64,000 nucleotides of DNA from G965207335 sp965207335 (GCA_965207335.1 OZ242267.1:620001-684000); one strand, 5' to 3'; counted from the stretch's first letter, positions 25,096-34,169 are shown. Notes: generated by a model not told the origin, from the sequence alone. Made by a program: numbers and translations.

Positions 25096-25914
25096 ATGGA
25101 AAGATTTTCTCAAAGAATTGGCAAAACCCCAGTACAAGAAACTATACAAATTGACACAATGACAGAGTCTTTTAAAAATAGGCTTTTTAATGCTATAAAA
25201 CTTATAGTAGCTAGAATATTTTATATTGATAATTTTTTATATAAATACAATTTTCGTTTTGGTGATTCGCTTGAAACTAATAACTATGATACTTTTATAT
25301 ATAATATTTCACAGCAAATTTATCGAGAAAATAAAATTTATTTTTTTTACGATTTTATTGAATTTATTGTTGACTGTACTGGACAATATGAATTAAGAGA
25401 ACAAAACACACTAATAACAGAATTTAATAAAATTTTTGAGCTTGAAAAATCTGCTTATAGGCTAGATAAAAATGGAACACTAATACCTATTACAGATGAG
25501 GTAGAATTAAAAGAACTAGCAAAAGCAAGTAAATTATCACAAAAATATGGCGGTGTAGAAGAACATTTAAACAATGCTAGAGCTTTTTTCTCTAATCGTG
25601 AAAATCCAAATTATAACAAAACAATATCAGAGTCTATAGATGCGGTTGAATCTTTGTGCAAAATTATTGCAAATGATAGTAATGCTACACTTGGGAGTGT
25701 ATTAAAAGAAATTGATAATTTACATCCAGCATTAGAAAAATCAATATCAAAACTATATGGCTATGCCAGTGATGAAAGTGGTATAAGACATGCTAATAAA
25801 ACAGATAAAAAAAATATTGACGAACACACAGCTAAATTTATATTAGTTACTTGTCATTCTATAATAAATTATTTAATAGCCAAGTATTTTATAAATGAAA
25901 ATCCAATACAGTGA
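25096..25914 (+). CDS. AbiJ N-terminal domain-like protein (abortive-infection candidate)
   Basis: A 272-residue protein starting 1 nt after the mod stop. The N-terminal FSQRIGKTPVQETIQIDTM pattern resembles the AbiJ-NTD4 domain, followed by a helical region with ESIDAVESLCKII and a C-terminal GIRHANKTDKKN segment that recalls AbiJ/HEPN-like C-terminal domains (R-x-x-H). Such proteins occur in phage-defence loci. It overlaps the next gene by 20 bp. Inferred to be an accessory of the type III system. Confidence 0.7.
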   Translation: MERFSQRIGKTPVQETIQIDTMTESFKNRLFNAIKLIVARIFYIDNFLYKYNFRFGDSLETNNYDTFIYNISQQIYRENKIYFFYDFIEFIVDCTGQYELREQNTLITEFNKIFELEKSAYRLDKNGTLIPITDEVELKELAKASKLSQKYGGVEEHLNNARAFFSNRENPNYNKTISESIDAVESLCKIIANDSNATLGSVLKEIDNLHPALEKSISKLYGYASDESGIRHANKTDKKNIDEHTAKFILVTCHSIINYLIAKYFINENPIQ

Positions 25915-26635
25915 CTATATTGTTTATGTAGATGAAAGTGGAGACCATGGATTAAATAATATTGACCCTGATAATCCTATTTTTGTTTTAGCATTTTGTA
26001 TTTTTAAAAAAAATAATTACTATAATATAGTTAATAGCATACAAAATTTCAAATTTAAGCACTTTGGACACGACATGGTTATTTTGCACGAGAATGATAT
26101 TAGGCGAGATAGAGGGTGCTTTCAAAACTTAAAAAATAAGCAAGAAAAGGAGGAATTTATGGCAGAATTAACCGATATTGTTGAAAAAAGTAAATTTACT
26201 CTTATTGCTAGTGTGATTGATAAATATAAATTAAAGAAAAAATATAATAGCCCTAATAATCCTTACCATATTGCCATGGGATTTTGTTTGGAAAGAACTT
26301 ATAATTTTTTACAAGATGATAATCAAGCAGAAATTACTATTCACATTATTTTTGAACAAAGAGGTAAAACAGAGGATAAAGCATTAGAACTTGAGTTTAG
26401 AAGATGGTGTGATGGCGATAACCACTTTCAAAAAAGAATTAATTTTGAAATTATTATGGCAAATAAACAAATTAATTCTGCTGGTTTACAATTAGCTGAC
26501 TTACTAGCACGACCAATAGGCTTATCTGTAATTAAACCTCAACAACAAAATAGAACTTATGAGATAATAAAAACAAAGTATAGACGGTATAGAGGGTATT
26601 ATAAAAAAGCGGGGTTAAAAGTATTTCCCACTTAA
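25895..26635 (+). CDS. DUF3800 protein (RNase H-like fold candidate)
   Basis: A 246-residue protein beginning with YVDESGDHGLNN, the hallmark of DUF3800, with later acidic and His residues in ILHENDIRR and the QLADLLARPIG block near the end. The family is often found in defence and mobile contexts and is thought to be nuclease-like. The first 15 nt of the gene are the same as those of res at 26773. No function has been shown for this copy. Confidence 0.78.
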   Translation: MKIQYSDYIVYVDESGDHGLNNIDPDNPIFVLAFCIFKKNNYYNIVNSIQNFKFKHFGHDMVILHENDIRRDRGCFQNLKNKQEKEEFMAELTDIVEKSKFTLIASVIDKYKLKKKYNSPNNPYHIAMGFCLERTYNFLQDDNQAEITIHIIFEQRGKTEDKALELEFRRWCDGDNHFQKRINFEIIMANKQINSAGLQLADLLARPIGLSVIKPQQQNRTYEIIKTKYRRYRGYYKKAGLKVFPT

Positions 26636-26640
26636 CAAAA

Positions 26641-26664
26641 AGCCTCAGCGAATCCGCTAAGGCT
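26641..26664. terminator. Hairpin between the DUF3800 gene and res
   Basis: AGCCTCAGCG and CGCTAAGGCT pair around AATC, with one G-T-type mismatch, and four A residues precede it (T-run on the minus strand). The motif GCGAATCCGC is repeated at 26672-26681. This is a GC-rich patch in an AT-rich genome. It could be a terminator or a leftover of an inserted cassette. Confidence 0.4.
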
Positions 26665-26772
26665 TAATGTCGACCGCGAATCCGCAATCCTTAAATACAA
26701 TCAATTATCCCATGCTTAGTTTTTTTTGTCAAGTATTTTTTATACAACTTTTTTTTAAATGCATATAAAAAA

Positions 26773-29349
26773 ATGAAAATCCAATACCAACACCTTGATT
26801 ATCAAACCGATGCAGTTAATAGTATTGTTGATTTATTTGATACTGGGGTTAATAGTATAGCAAAAACACGCTTTAGTTTAGCCTCTAACAACAGCTTTGT
26901 TATACCTAATAGATTATCTATTAATAATACTCACCTAATTAACAACTTAATAAGAGTGCAAAAACGCAATTTTAAGGCTAATAATATGCCTACTATTGAC
27001 GATGACAATTTGCGTGATTTTAGTATAGAGATGGAAACGGGTACGGGCAAAACTTATGTTTATTTAAAAACTATTTTTGAACTACATGAGCGTTATGGCT
27101 TGACTAAATTTATTGTTATTGTGCCATCTATTGCTATTCGTGAGGGTGTTATTAAAACCTTAAAAACTACCAGAGAGCATTTTAATAAACAATATAATAA
27201 TTTTGCTACTTTTGCATCCTATGAGGGTGAAAGTAAACAAAAAATATCTACTTTAAAATCTTTTGTTAATAATTATAAAATTAGTATTTTGGTAATGAGT
27301 ATTCAATCATTTAATAAAGATAGCAATATTATCAACGACCAAAGAGATGACACTTCTGGGGTAAAAATGATAGAGTGTATTGCACAAGTAAAACCAATAC
27401 TAATATTAGATGAGCCGCAAAATATGGCAAGTGAGCTATCAAAATCAGCTATTAACACACTTAATCCATTATTTAAACTTAGATATTCTGCTACCCACCG
27501 CAATTTATATAACTTAATTTACAGTCTATCGCCATTTGAGTCTTATAATAAAGGCTTAGTTAAAAAAATTGAAATTGCATCGGTTATTGCTAATGATCCT
27601 AATGCTTTTATTTTTGAGGTTATTAAACTAAATTTAACTAATAAACAACCGACAGTAAGTATAAAAGTAGAGGTAAAACAGATAAATGACGAATATATTT
27701 TTAAAGTGCTTAATTTTAGGTTAGGCGATAATATAGCAAAAAGAACTAAAAACGATAAATATCAAGGTTTATTTGTTGAGGAAATATCTAATTCCCAAAA
27801 TGGCATACAAATAACAGGTGGTAGATGGTTTAAAATTGGAGTAGATGCCAGTCAAAATAAAGCCGATATTTTTAGAGTACAAATAAGAGAAACAATAAAA
27901 CACCACCTACAAAGACAAACAGAATTAGGCAATGATATAAAGGTTTTATCATTGTTTTTTATTGATAAGGTATCACACTATACTGATGATGACGGTTTAA
28001 TTAGAGTAATATTTAATGAAGAATTTAATATACTAAAAACTCAATCAGCACAATTTAAAAATAGCCAAGTAGATAAAGTGCATAACGGTTATTTTGCTAA
28101 GTCAAAAGGCGGTAATAGCGAAAATGATAAAAAAGTTTATAATTTAATTATGAAAGACAAAGAAAAGCTATTATCTTTTGAAGAGCCAACTTGTTTTATT
28201 TTTTCTCACTCTGCCTTAAAAGAAGGCTGGGATAATCCCAATGTATTTAATATTTGTACGCTTAATGAAACAAAATCAAGTATGCGTAAACGCCAAGAAA
28301 TTGGCAGGGGTATGCGTTTATGTTTAGACAAAACAGGCAAGCGTATTTATGATAGAAATATAAATAAACTTATTGTAATACCCAACGAATCATACCAAGA
28401 TTATGTAGCAACATTACAAAGCGAATTTAAAAACGATAATCAAACAGCTATTATACCGTCTGATAGTAATAAAAAAATAACGGTAAAATTTAAAAAATAT
28501 TTTGCAACTAATGATGAGAATTTTAAAAAGTTATGGGAAAAAATAAAACAAAAAACTCAATACAATATAAAAATTACCAGTGACGACTTAATTACTAAAA
28601 TTGTTGATAAAATTAATGAAAATTTAAGTGTTAGTAATATAATGATTAAAGTAGAAAGGCATCAATTGCTTATGGATAATAATACTGTATCAACAATTTA
28701 TAGTAGTGATTCAGTTGGTGAAATTATTGATAAAAATTACCCTATTAATAATTTAGTAGCAAAAATAGCCAAACAAACCCAATTAACCAAACACACTATT
28801 TTACAAATACTTGAACAAATAGATAATTTAGATTGTATTTTTTCTAATCCACAAGAGTTTATTAGAAGTTTAATTGTTATTTTTAAAAATACCTTAAATG
28901 ATGAGCTAATCAATGGTATTAAATATTTTGAGATAAATGATTATTGGGAAATGTCCTTATTTGACGATATAAAAACTTATAAAAATAAAATAGTACCATC
29001 AAAGAAGTCTATTTATGAGCATACAATTTTTGATAGTGATGGTGAGCGAGAGTTTGCAAAAAATTTAGATAGTAGTGATATGGTGAAAGTATTTGCTAAA
29101 TTGCCATCGTGGTTTAAAGTAGATACTCCAATTGGAGAATATAATCCTGACTGGGCTATTGTATGGCAAGATAACAAAGAGGAAAAACTTTATTTAGTAA
29201 GAGAAACTAAATTTTTAGATGATTTATCTAACTTGCGTGATAGTGAAAGACATAAAATAGTCTGTGCAAAAAAACATTTTAAAACTATTAAAACTGATTT
29301 TAAAGTATCTCAAAAACAAGATTTAAGTGATTTAATACAAAACTTATAG
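26773..29349 (+). CDS. res: Type III restriction enzyme subunit (Res)
   Basis: An 858-residue SF2 helicase-nuclease. Walker A is METGTGKTY (87-95), Walker B ILDEPQNM near 213, and motif VI RQEIGRGMRLC near 513-523. The C-terminal nuclease has YNPDWAIVW and LYLVRETK, a PD...ExK arrangement. With Mod it would form a type III system. Separated from mod by about 1.7 kb. Begins with the same sequence as the DUF3800 gene. Confidence 0.93.
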   Translation: MKIQYQHLDYQTDAVNSIVDLFDTGVNSIAKTRFSLASNNSFVIPNRLSINNTHLINNLIRVQKRNFKANNMPTIDDDNLRDFSIEMETGTGKTYVYLKTIFELHERYGLTKFIVIVPSIAIREGVIKTLKTTREHFNKQYNNFATFASYEGESKQKISTLKSFVNNYKISILVMSIQSFNKDSNIINDQRDDTSGVKMIECIAQVKPILILDEPQNMASELSKSAINTLNPLFKLRYSATHRNLYNLIYSLSPFESYNKGLVKKIEIASVIANDPNAFIFEVIKLNLTNKQPTVSIKVEVKQINDEYIFKVLNFRLGDNIAKRTKNDKYQGLFVEEISNSQNGIQITGGRWFKIGVDASQNKADIFRVQIRETIKHHLQRQTELGNDIKVLSLFFIDKVSHYTDDDGLIRVIFNEEFNILKTQSAQFKNSQVDKVHNGYFAKSKGGNSENDKKVYNLIMKDKEKLLSFEEPTCFIFSHSALKEGWDNPNVFNICTLNETKSSMRKRQEIGRGMRLCLDKTGKRIYDRNINKLIVIPNESYQDYVATLQSEFKNDNQTAIIPSDSNKKITVKFKKYFATNDENFKKLWEKIKQKTQYNIKITSDDLITKIVDKINENLSVSNIMIKVERHQLLMDNNTVSTIYSSDSVGEIIDKNYPINNLVAKIAKQTQLTKHTILQILEQIDNLDCIFSNPQEFIRSLIVIFKNTLNDELINGIKYFEINDYWEMSLFDDIKTYKNKIVPSKKSIYEHTIFDSDGEREFAKNLDSSDMVKVFAKLPSWFKVDTPIGEYNPDWAIVWQDNKEEKLYLVRETKFLDDLSNLRDSERHKIVCAKKHFKTIKTDFKVSQKQDLSDLIQNL

Positions 29350-29430
29350 TAGAATATTTTTTTATATTCTGCAAGACAAACACTAAAACAAGCAAATAAA
29401 CATAGATTTAACTACAAAAAATTATAAAAA
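29350..29430 (+). repeat. Diverged copy of the MSEYFLYFAR repeat
   Basis: agaatatttttttatattctgcaag and the following 40 bp align with the repeat at 31145-31205 with scattered changes and one extra T. It begins directly after the res stop. Not coding in this copy. Confidence 0.5.
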
Positions 29431-29478
29431 GAAACTTTTTGTTATATAATAAAACTTTTTAGTGATAATATTTAATTT

Positions 29479-29847
29479 ATGAAAAATATGGATACAGAAG
29501 ACTTAAAAATGCGGCAATTATCTAATACCGAGAATTATGACAAAGTAGTTTTAACCTTATCATCAACAGGGTTAATGTTTTCAATTGCAATAGTAAACTT
29601 TATTAATGGTACAGTAGTAGGACTATATTGTCTTTATTTTGCTTGGGTATTTTTTATAGTGAGTGTATCTACACTATTATTATCTTTCATTACAGGTAAT
29701 AAAGCAGTAGAACATAAATATCTTGGAAATGATTCATCTAGTAATAAATACAGTAAATGGACTAAGTGTTTAAACATTATTGCTGGGGTTTTATTAATAC
29801 TTGCATTTATTATGATTACAATATTTGCATACTTTAATATAAATTAA
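29479..29847 (+). CDS. Small membrane protein, unknown
   Basis: A 122-residue protein with three hydrophobic segments (about 28-45, 50-72 and 97-119) and a hydrophilic N-terminus rich in charged residues. I recognise no family. It is followed 13 nt later by a 33-codon basic protein with a good ribosome binding site, so they form a small operon behind res. Confidence 0.55.
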   Translation: MKNMDTEDLKMRQLSNTENYDKVVLTLSSTGLMFSIAIVNFINGTVVGLYCLYFAWVFFIVSVSTLLLSFITGNKAVEHKYLGNDSSSNKYSKWTKCLNIIAGVLLILAFIMITIFAYFNIN

Positions 29848-29860
29848 ACAGGTGTAATAT

Positions 29861-29962
29861 ATGATTAATGAAAAAAGAGAGCGTGGAAATTATCCAATGC
29901 CAGAGCCAGAAAAAAAACCAACACCTAAGCTAAAAAACAAAATAACAAAAAGGCTAAAATAG
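29861..29962 (+). CDS. Very small basic protein, 33 residues, unknown
   Basis: Encodes MINEKRERGNYPMPEPEKKP... ending in KRLK. An AGGTG ribosome binding site lies about 7 nt before the ATG. It is proline- and lysine-rich, likely unstructured, and pairs with the membrane protein before it. No family recognised. Confidence 0.45.
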   Translation: MINEKRERGNYPMPEPEKKPTPKLKNKITKRLK

Positions 29963-30002
29963 AAATACAATTTTGTAATAATAAATTATTTGAAAATTAA
30001 CA

Positions 30003-30191
30003 ATGAAAACTAATTTAATTGATGAGGCAATTAAAATACCAGCAAACGAAAGAGTACAGTTAGCAGAGTTGTTATTAGCTAGTATTGATTATGAGAGTGA
30101 CATAATTGCTAAATCTTGGCTAGATGAGGTAAAAAATCGTATGCAATCAGTAAAACTAGGCAAAACAAAATTAGTAAGTTTAATAATTTAA
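30003..30191 (+). CDS. Addiction-module antitoxin-like protein (orphan, C-terminus altered)
   Basis: A 62-residue protein whose IPANERVQLAELLLASID and SWLDEVKNRMQ segments match the addiction module component family (TIGR02574-like), partners of RelE/ParE-type toxins. The end, GKTKLVSLII, departs from the usual tail and is short by about 10 residues, so it is probably truncated. No toxin gene follows within 300 bp. Confidence 0.65.
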   Translation: MKTNLIDEAIKIPANERVQLAELLLASIDYESDIIAKSWLDEVKNRMQSVKLGKTKLVSLII

Positions 30192-30276
30192 ATAGTAGGT
30201 ATTAATATGATAAACAATTTATTTAGCTTATTTTTTGTGCTAAAATCAGTATTTTAAAGAAAATACTGTAATAATT

Positions 30277-30825
30277 ATGGATGTTTTAGATATTTTTATT
30301 ATTATTTGGGTTTTAGCTTGGGGTGCATGGTATCTTTATAATACTACTTATAATCCTGCTATTTCTGGTAATAACGATGATGCCTTTGCCAAGGATAAAT
30401 TGGTTAAATATCTAGCACAAGCACAGAAAAACTTAATAATTTTTGATGACGGTAATGTTAGTGAAGATTTTGCATCTATTTATAATGATAATTCCATAAT
30501 TGACAAACTACGCAATAAACTAAAACAAAATTCTATATTCAAATTAAACATGCACTTTAATTGTAAAGAAAATTTAGCTGTTAATACTTTGAGTAGTGAG
30601 TTTCCTGAACAAGTCCATATCAAATATAACCCTTATAATAGAAAAGATGGCGAATGGCATTTTAAATTATTTGATGATGGGAATATATGCTATGCATCTT
30701 GTCATAAATTAAATGAAGTAAATCGTGCATTTGCTATTTATAAAAAAAATATTTTTAGTGCTTATCATCCAGATGTTGTTGCTTATAAAAAAAGTTTTAA
30801 TGAACAAAATAGAGATTTTTTGTGA
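30277..30825 (+). CDS. Membrane-anchored protein, unknown
   Basis: A 182-residue protein with one N-terminal helix (about 4-22, LDIFIIIWVLAWGAWYLY) and a soluble domain. The soluble part has KNLIIFDDGN and WHFKLFDDGNICYASCH, which resembles half of a phospholipase D-like fold with an HxK motif, but this match is weak. Its end overlaps the next gene by 4 bp, and they form an operon. Confidence 0.5.
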   Translation: MDVLDIFIIIWVLAWGAWYLYNTTYNPAISGNNDDAFAKDKLVKYLAQAQKNLIIFDDGNVSEDFASIYNDNSIIDKLRNKLKQNSIFKLNMHFNCKENLAVNTLSSEFPEQVHIKYNPYNRKDGEWHFKLFDDGNICYASCHKLNEVNRAFAIYKKNIFSAYHPDVVAYKKSFNEQNRDFL

Positions 30826-31082
30826 CTGAACACTATATCATAATTGTTATATGGTTTTCTCTGTTATCATTATATAACCAACAAAATAAACAACATAAAT
30901 TTTTTCATATTACATTAAGTGTAGGTATGCTTATTAGTTTAATAGTGCTATTGTTATCTAGTAAGCCTATGATGATTAATTTTATTGCTATATCACACTT
31001 TATCAGTGTTTTATTATTAAGTGTAGTTGCTTTATATTTGTTAAAAATTATCCATAATAATTCTACAAATAATCAGTGTTGA
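30822..31082 (+). CDS. Small three-helix membrane protein, unknown
   Basis: An 86-residue protein with a GTG start in a 4-bp GTGA overlap with the previous gene. Three hydrophobic segments (about 5-17, 27-45 and 50-77). No family recognised; likely works with the membrane-anchored protein before it. Confidence 0.5.
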   Translation: MTEHYIIIVIWFSLLSLYNQQNKQHKFFHITLSVGMLISLIVLLLSSKPMMINFIAISHFISVLLLSVVALYLLKIIHNNSTNNQC

Positions 31083-31109
31083 AATTCATAGTGGTATATA
31101 TGTGACTGA

Positions 31110-31480
31110 ATTTTTTCAAGCATAATGCAGACAAAACAATGAGCGAGTATTTTTTATATTTTGCAAGGCAAACGCCAAAGCAAGCGAGGGAGCATAGATT
31201 TTACTATGTGACTAAAAAGACCACTACACTAAAAAAGTACTTGTTAAAAAGCCAAAAATACCCCTGCTTTTTGTTAAAAAATTAGCCAAGACAGGCGTAT
31301 TGCCTGTATTATTTGCCTCAAGCATAAATATTTTATACATTTTTACTTAGTACTTTTATATATGCAGTTGTCTTGTGAGATTTAAGTTTAATACAGCAAA
31401 ATGAAACCCAATGAAAATATTTTTTTCAAGCATAACGCAGGCAAAACCAAATGAGCGTATTTTTTCAAGCATAATGCAGA
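31110..31480 (+). repeat. Dispersed copies of a ttcaagcataatgcag repeat
   Basis: The string ttttttcaagcataa(t/c)gcag(a/g)caaaac(c)aatgagcg occurs at about 31110, 31427 and 31455. The first copy opens a 48-codon frame (31139-31285, MSEYFLYFARQTPKQAREHR...), which may be a gene remnant. Between them the region (31286-31420) holds nothing I recognise. Confidence 0.55.
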
Positions 31481-31483
31481 TAA

Positions 31484-31842
31484 AACCCAATGAGCGAGTA
31501 TTTTTTATATTTTGCAAGGCATTTAAAAAAGCGAATGAAGGAGTTTATGTTTTATAAATAACTGATATGAGCGAGGTAAATAACACAGCAAAATGAAAAA
31601 ACAAAACCCAATGAGCGAGTATTTTTTATATTTTGCAATGCATTTAAAAAAGCGAATGAAGGAGTTTATGTTTTATAAATAACTGATATGAGCGAGGTAA
31701 ATAACACAGCAAAATGAAAAAACAAAACCCAATGAGCGAGTATTTTTTATATTTTGCAAGGCATTTAAAAAAGCGAATGAAGGAGTTTATGTTTTATAAA
31801 TAACTGATATGAGCGAGGTAAATAACACAGCAAAATGAAAAA
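31484..31842 (+). repeat. 121-bp tandem repeat, three copies
   Basis: Three copies with identical spacing (starts of the internal ATG at 31490, 31611 and 31732). Each copy holds an intact 23-codon frame beginning MSEYFLYFAR and ending FMFYK (31490-31561, 31611-31682, 31732-31803). The second copy has one change (AGG to ATG). No ribosome binding site precedes them. Located right behind nuoD (convergent). Confidence 0.85.
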
Positions 31843-31854
31843 ATAAGAAGCTCA

Positions 31855-33108
31855 TTATCGGTCTATTTCACCAAAAACTACATCCTGAGTACCTATTATT
31901 GTGACCACATCAGACAACATATGCCCCTTAACCATCTCATTCATAGCAGATAGATGAGCAAAGCCTGCTGAACGAATTTTAAGACGATATGGTTTGTTTG
32001 CACCATCTGATACTAAATAAATGCCAAACTCTCCTTTGGGGTGTTCAACGGCACTATATACTTCTCCTACTGGTAAACTATAACCCTCACTAAATAATTT
32101 AAAATGATGAATAAGGGACTCCATATCTCCTTGCATGTCTTTTACTTTGGGTGGGGTTATTTTATGATTGTCAGATATAACAGGGCCTGGGTTGTTTTTT
32201 AGCCATTTAATACACTGTTTAATAATCCTGTTTGATTGTATCATCTCTTCCATTCTAACTAAATACCTATCATAGCTATCGCCTGTTGTGCCAATTGGAA
32301 TATCAAAATCTAATTCATTATAAACTGCATAAGGTTGAGTTTTTCTTAAATCCCAAGCAACCCCTGAACCTCGTAGCATGGGTCCGGTAAATCCTAGTTG
32401 CTTGGCTCTATCTTTACTTACTACCCCAATATTAACAAGGCGTTGTTTCCAAATTCTATTATCGGTTAAAAGGTCTGAATACTGTTTAACTTTATCAGGA
32501 AAATTATTACTAAAATCTGCAATAAAATCTAACAACGAGCCTTGCCTGTTATGGTTTAATTTATCAATTTCTTTTTGGTTACGAACGCTAGATACTTTGT
32601 ATTTTGGCATTTTATCTGGCAAGTCTCTATATACACCACCCGGGCGATAATAAGTAGCATGCATTCTTGAACCTGATACTGCCTCATAACAATCAATTAA
32701 ATCTTCTCGCTCCCTAAAGGTATATAAAAACACACTCATAGCCCCAATATCTAAGGCATGAGTACCAAGCCACATTAAATGGTTTAATAATCTGGTTATC
32801 TCATCAAACATTACCCTAATATACAATGCCCGTTTAGGCGGGGTAACACCAAGCATTTTTTCAATCGCCATAACATAAGCATGCTCATTACACATCATGG
32901 AAACATAATCTAGCCTGTCCATATAACCAATAGATTGGTTGTATGGCTTACTTTCTGCTAATTTCTCTGTACCTCTGTGCAATAAACCAATATGTGGCTC
33001 GGCATGTTCTACTACCTCACCATCCATCTCCAATATTAATCTTAGCACTCCGTGTGCTGCTGGGTGTTGGGGTCCAAAATTTAAGGTGTAATTACGAATT
33101 TCTGGCAT
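31855..33108 (-). CDS. nuoD: NADH-quinone oxidoreductase subunit D
   Basis: A 417-residue complex I subunit of the quinone-binding module, related to the [NiFe] hydrogenase large subunit. Seen are NFGPQHPAAHGVLRLILEMDGE at about 10-31, the HIGLLHRGTEKLAE block, and the C-terminal VFGEIDR end. It is cut off from nuoC by about 3.2 kb of R-M and other genes and from nuoE by about 8.9 kb. Confidence 0.97.
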   Translation of the reverse strand: MPEIRNYTLNFGPQHPAAHGVLRLILEMDGEVVEHAEPHIGLLHRGTEKLAESKPYNQSIGYMDRLDYVSMMCNEHAYVMAIEKMLGVTPPKRALYIRVMFDEITRLLNHLMWLGTHALDIGAMSVFLYTFREREDLIDCYEAVSGSRMHATYYRPGGVYRDLPDKMPKYKVSSVRNQKEIDKLNHNRQGSLLDFIADFSNNFPDKVKQYSDLLTDNRIWKQRLVNIGVVSKDRAKQLGFTGPMLRGSGVAWDLRKTQPYAVYNELDFDIPIGTTGDSYDRYLVRMEEMIQSNRIIKQCIKWLKNNPGPVISDNHKITPPKVKDMQGDMESLIHHFKLFSEGYSLPVGEVYSAVEHPKGEFGIYLVSDGANKPYRLKIRSAGFAHLSAMNEMVKGHMLSDVVTIIGTQDVVFGEIDR

Positions 33109-33131
33109 ATTAGTTAAAACCTTTTTTTATT

Positions 33132-33377
33132 TTAAATTTTATTTTCATACAAATCATAAATTGGAAATGCTAAGTCATAATCATTCCATTCTAAATCGCC
33201 ATAATTAACATTAAATCTTTTAAATAAATCTATATTTTGATATTTTTTAATATCTTTATGGCGTGATTTTTTAATAAATTTTTCAAAATCAACAGTGTTC
33301 TTTATGCCATCATCAAAAATCAAAGCTATTTTATAATCGCAAACATAGTCGGCACTAGTAATACTAATTATTTTCAT
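33132..33377 (-). CDS. DUF2442 protein
   Basis: An 81-residue protein, start at the ATG at 33377 (MKIISITSADYVCDYKIAL) with a GGGA ribosome binding site. The FDDGIKNTVDFEKFI pattern and the ending in PIYDLYE fit DUF2442, small proteins often found as partners of DUF4160 or in toxin-antitoxin-like contexts. No partner gene is seen here. It lies 23 bp upstream of nuoD. Confidence 0.75.
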   Translation of the reverse strand: MKIISITSADYVCDYKIALIFDDGIKNTVDFEKFIKKSRHKDIKKYQNIDLFKRFNVNYGDLEWNDYDLAFPIYDLYENKI

Positions 33378-33446
33378 TATTTTATTTTCCCTGCAATTTT
33401 TATACACTCAACTGACTTATGATAAACAAAATTAGGTTAATATACA

Positions 33447-34169
33447 TTATATACTTTTTATTAAGTGACTTATTTTATTAGCAAACTTATCAATATCATT
33501 TAATACAACTCCATCACCAAAGTTAATGTCAGTATCTACTATTTTAAAATCTGTATCATTGCCTAGGTAAAAATTTTTATATTGTTCTTTATTTGTTATT
33601 TGTTCTGTATCTAAAACAGGAAACTCTACAATAAATATTAATGTTTTATTTGGTGTATGATAGAAAATATCTGTATTATCATCTGCCAAGTTTATATATT
33701 TATTGAGATTATTTTTTGTAATTTTCTCCCATTTAGTTATCCTCTTATCATTATTAAAATATGGCATTTTATTGGGTACAATAAACACTTGAAAATATTT
33801 AATCTTGTTAGTTCTTATATTGGCTGTTTCACCTAACATATTTTCAAAATAATTATTTGAATTTTGTTTATAATTATTCATAACAAACTTAACAGCAATA
33901 CCAGCCAGATGCTTATTATCTTTCATAATGGTAATATCAACTATTTTATCATAATACCTGCCTGCTATTGTCTCTTCTTTGCCTGCATCTTTGCCTGTAT
34001 TTTCATTTAATGATTTTATTGTATAGTCATTACCTAGTTTTGTTTTTATTATATTAGCTATACAAGGATGAAGAATTTTTAATTTCTTATTACTTCCTGC
34101 CCCACTTATTAAAAAAGCCTGAAAAGATTTTTTTATACATTCTAAGAATTTTATATTTGTATCACTCAT
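33447..34169 (-). CDS. Putative type II restriction endonuclease
   Basis: A 240-residue protein with start at the ATG at 34169. GRYYDKIVDITIMKDNKHLAG then IAVKFV looks like a PD-(D/E)XK nuclease core, followed by NYFENMLGETANIR, a segment common in type II enzymes paired with N6 methylases. A start four codons upstream lies in the repeat element. It follows the methylase gene at 34345, with a 163-bp element between them. Specificity unknown. Confidence 0.65.
   Translation of the reverse strand: MSDTNIKFLECIKKSFQAFLISGAGSNKKLKILHPCIANIIKTKLGNDYTIKSLNENTGKDAGKEETIAGRYYDKIVDITIMKDNKHLAGIAVKFVMNNYKQNSNNYFENMLGETANIRTNKIKYFQVFIVPNKMPYFNNDKRITKWEKITKNNLNKYINLADDNTDIFYHTPNKTLIFIVEFPVLDTEQITNKEQYKNFYLGNDTDFKIVDTDINFGDGVVLNDIDKFANKISHLIKSI

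Noticed and set aside
31484..31842. CRISPR array
   Set aside because: Units are 121 bp, contiguous and with no unique spacers; no cas genes nearby.
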